Assembly (NCBI GenBank): GCA_029261955.1
Contig: JAJDAI010000247.1
Coordinates: 1-6,260, forward strand
Direction of reading: 5' to 3'
Origin: Deltaproteobacteria bacterium
Lineage (GTDB): Bacteria > Myxococcota_A > UBA796 > UBA9615
Length of the DNA stretch: 6,260 nucleotides
Shown piece by piece: positions 5,400 through 6,260 of this stretch. The stretch's first letter is position 1, and every line of letters begins with the position of its first letter. The notes beneath the pieces are model-generated. The model was not told the DNA's origin. It saw only the letters and a list, made by a program, of their open reading frames with translations, and made no database searches. Position numbers and translations under genes: made by a program.

Positions 5400-6260
5400 A
5401 TGGCTGACGACAACCCCGCCGCCGCCCAGCAGGAGGCCGCCGCGAAGGCCGCCGAGGACGCCGCCGCCCAGCAGGAGGCCGTCGCGAAGGCCGCCGAGGA
5501 GGCCGCTGCCAAGCAGGAGCTGGTCACCGCGAAGGCGGCCGAAGCCCAGGCGCAGGCCGAGCTGCTCAGCGCCTCCGGAGAGGCCGCTCCCGCGTTCGCT
5601 GACGCCCAGAAGGCCCAGCTGGAGGCCCAGGCGGCCCAGGCCGAGCTGATCACGGCGAAGCAGGAGGAGTTCGGCGCCGCGACCAAGGTCTACGAGGCCG
5701 ACGCTGCGCTCATCGGGAAGCAGGGCGAGGTCGGCGGCGCCGCCGGCGAGGCCCAGGCGCAGGCCCAGGGTGCAGCCGCTGCAGCCGAAGAGGCCGCGAG
5801 CGCGCAGGGCGAAGCTCAGGAGAACGCTGGCCTCGCGCTGGCGGAGGCGAACAACCCCGCCGGCAAGAAGCCGGAGGTCGTCGCGAAGGCCCAGGAGAAC
5901 TCCGAGAAGGCCGGCGAGGCTGCGGACACCGCGGGAGGCGCGGCAGAGACCGCCGCCGGCTCGGCCGAAGAGGCCATGGGGGCTCAGGAAGACGCGCTCA
6001 AGACGGCCCAGGAGGTCGGCGTGCCACCGGTTGCGCCCGGCGCGCCCGCGCCGCCCGAACTGCAGCCGCCCGAGATGCCCGCTGCGCCCGAGATGCCCGA
6101 GATGGCCGCGCCGGGGATGCCGGGGGCACCGGACATGGCGGCTCCCGAGATGCCGGGTACACCGGACATGGCGGCTCCCGAGATGCCGGCGGCTCCCGAG
6201 ATGCCCGGTGCGCCCGAGGCCCCCGGCATGGAGGCCCCCGGCGCTCCCGAGGTCCCCGGC
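5400..6260 (+). CDS. Alanine-rich heptad-repeat protein with Pro/Glu/Met-rich repeat tail (3' partial)
   Basis: The frame starts at ATG 5400 and stays open for 287 codons to the window edge. Residues 1 to about 205 are dominated by Ala, Glu, Gln and Lys and should form long helices. Residues 7-20 and 21-34 are near-identical 14-residue repeats (AAAQQEAAAKAAED then AAAQQEAVAKAAEE) with a third degenerate copy, and 14 residues equals two heptads, as in a coiled coil. A Gly-containing stretch (about 120-190) is looser. From residue 209 the sequence turns into a Pro-rich tail of APEMP, GAPDM and EAPG units, probably extended and flexible, either a linker to a further domain or a tail. There is no signal peptide. 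It follows the PAAR gene by 3 nt in the same frame. The helical part resembles the PAAR protein's extension in composition, so the two may co-assemble; low complexity makes homology unprovable by eye. Confidence 0.83.
   Translation, partial: MADDNPAAAQQEAAAKAAEDAAAQQEAVAKAAEEAAAKQELVTAKAAEAQAQAELLSASGEAAPAFADAQKAQLEAQAAQAELITAKQEEFGAATKVYEADAALIGKQGEVGGAAGEAQAQAQGAAAAAEEAASAQGEAQENAGLALAEANNPAGKKPEVVAKAQENSEKAGEAADTAGGAAETAAGSAEEAMGAQEDALKTAQEVGVPPVAPGAPAPPELQPPEMPAAPEMPEMAAPGMPGAPDMAAPEMPGTPDMAAPEMPAAPEMPGAPEAPGMEAPGAPEVPG
5418..5501 (+). repeat. Two tandem 42-nt copies encoding two heptads each
   Basis: 5418-5459 and 5460-5501 are in-frame tandem copies that differ at only two bases by my reading (GCC/GTC and the last base of GAC/GAG). 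A more diverged third copy follows from 5502. This indicates recent in-frame duplication inside the coiled-coil region. Confidence 0.85.
6127..6189 (+). repeat. 33-nt-period tandem duplication in the Pro/Met-rich tail
   Basis: The 30 bases at 6127-6156 recur exactly at 6160-6189, a period of 33 nt or 11 codons (PDMAAPEMPG plus one variable residue). Shorter degenerate APEMP units flank them on both sides. This is protein-coding tandem repetition, likely able to vary in copy number between strains. Confidence 0.88.

Noticed and set aside
6127..6189. Direct repeat of 30 bases that might suggest CRISPR
   Set aside because: The 3-nt separation leaves no spacer, and the repeats lie in frame in a coding sequence.
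5984..6229. Minus-strand frame with collagen-like Gly-Ala-x and GISGAA repeats
   Set aside because: It is the complement of the Pro/Glu/Met repeats of the heptad-repeat gene; Pro codons read backwards give Gly. No ribosome site seen.

Overview
This is a very G+C-rich window with strong G/C preference at third codon positions. It carries families common in Myxococcota and related former Deltaproteobacteria: a MopE-type Asp/Cys repeat protein with a lamin-tail domain, a TPR membrane protein, and a PAAR-type spike protein. No RNA gene, IS element or CRISPR array was seen. The taxonomic guess rests on gene content and base composition only.

Layout. (1) 1-1455, plus strand: the 3' part of a surface or secreted protein with eight DxDxDG...C.GDCxD units followed by a lamin-tail-like domain; its 5' end is outside the window. 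(2) 1463-1804, minus strand: a small, highly charged unrecognised protein, convergent with gene 1. I place its start at a GTG with a GGAGG ribosome site, partly covered by a hairpin. (3) 1805-1944: a divergent regulatory region with a -10-like TACAAT for the plus strand. (4) 1945-2748, plus: an exported TPR protein with two C-terminal hydrophobic segments, coupled by an ATGA overlap to (5) 2745-3770, plus: an unrecognised soluble helical protein. (6) 3780-4181, minus: a small coiled-coil protein with a beta-rich centre, convergent with gene 5. (7) 4182-4334: a second divergent regulatory region. (8) 4335-5396, plus: a PAAR spike-tip domain with an alanine-rich helical extension of about 230 residues. 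(9) 5400 to the window end, plus: an alanine-rich heptad-repeat protein with a Pro/Glu/Met-rich repeat tail, open at the edge.

Genes 8 and 9 form a tight unit (3 nt apart, good internal ribosome site). Both encode long Ala/Glu/Gln-rich helices, and gene 8 begins with a domain that caps the spike of type VI secretion and related contractile injection machines. The most interesting reading is a spike-tip or cargo-loading module in which the PAAR protein's coiled coil and the second protein form a shaft, adaptor or effector. The divergent 133-residue gene is a candidate partner. No core secretion gene (VgrG, Hcp, sheath) is visible, so the link to a particular machine is inference. The TPR/341-residue pair looks like an independent two-gene operon.
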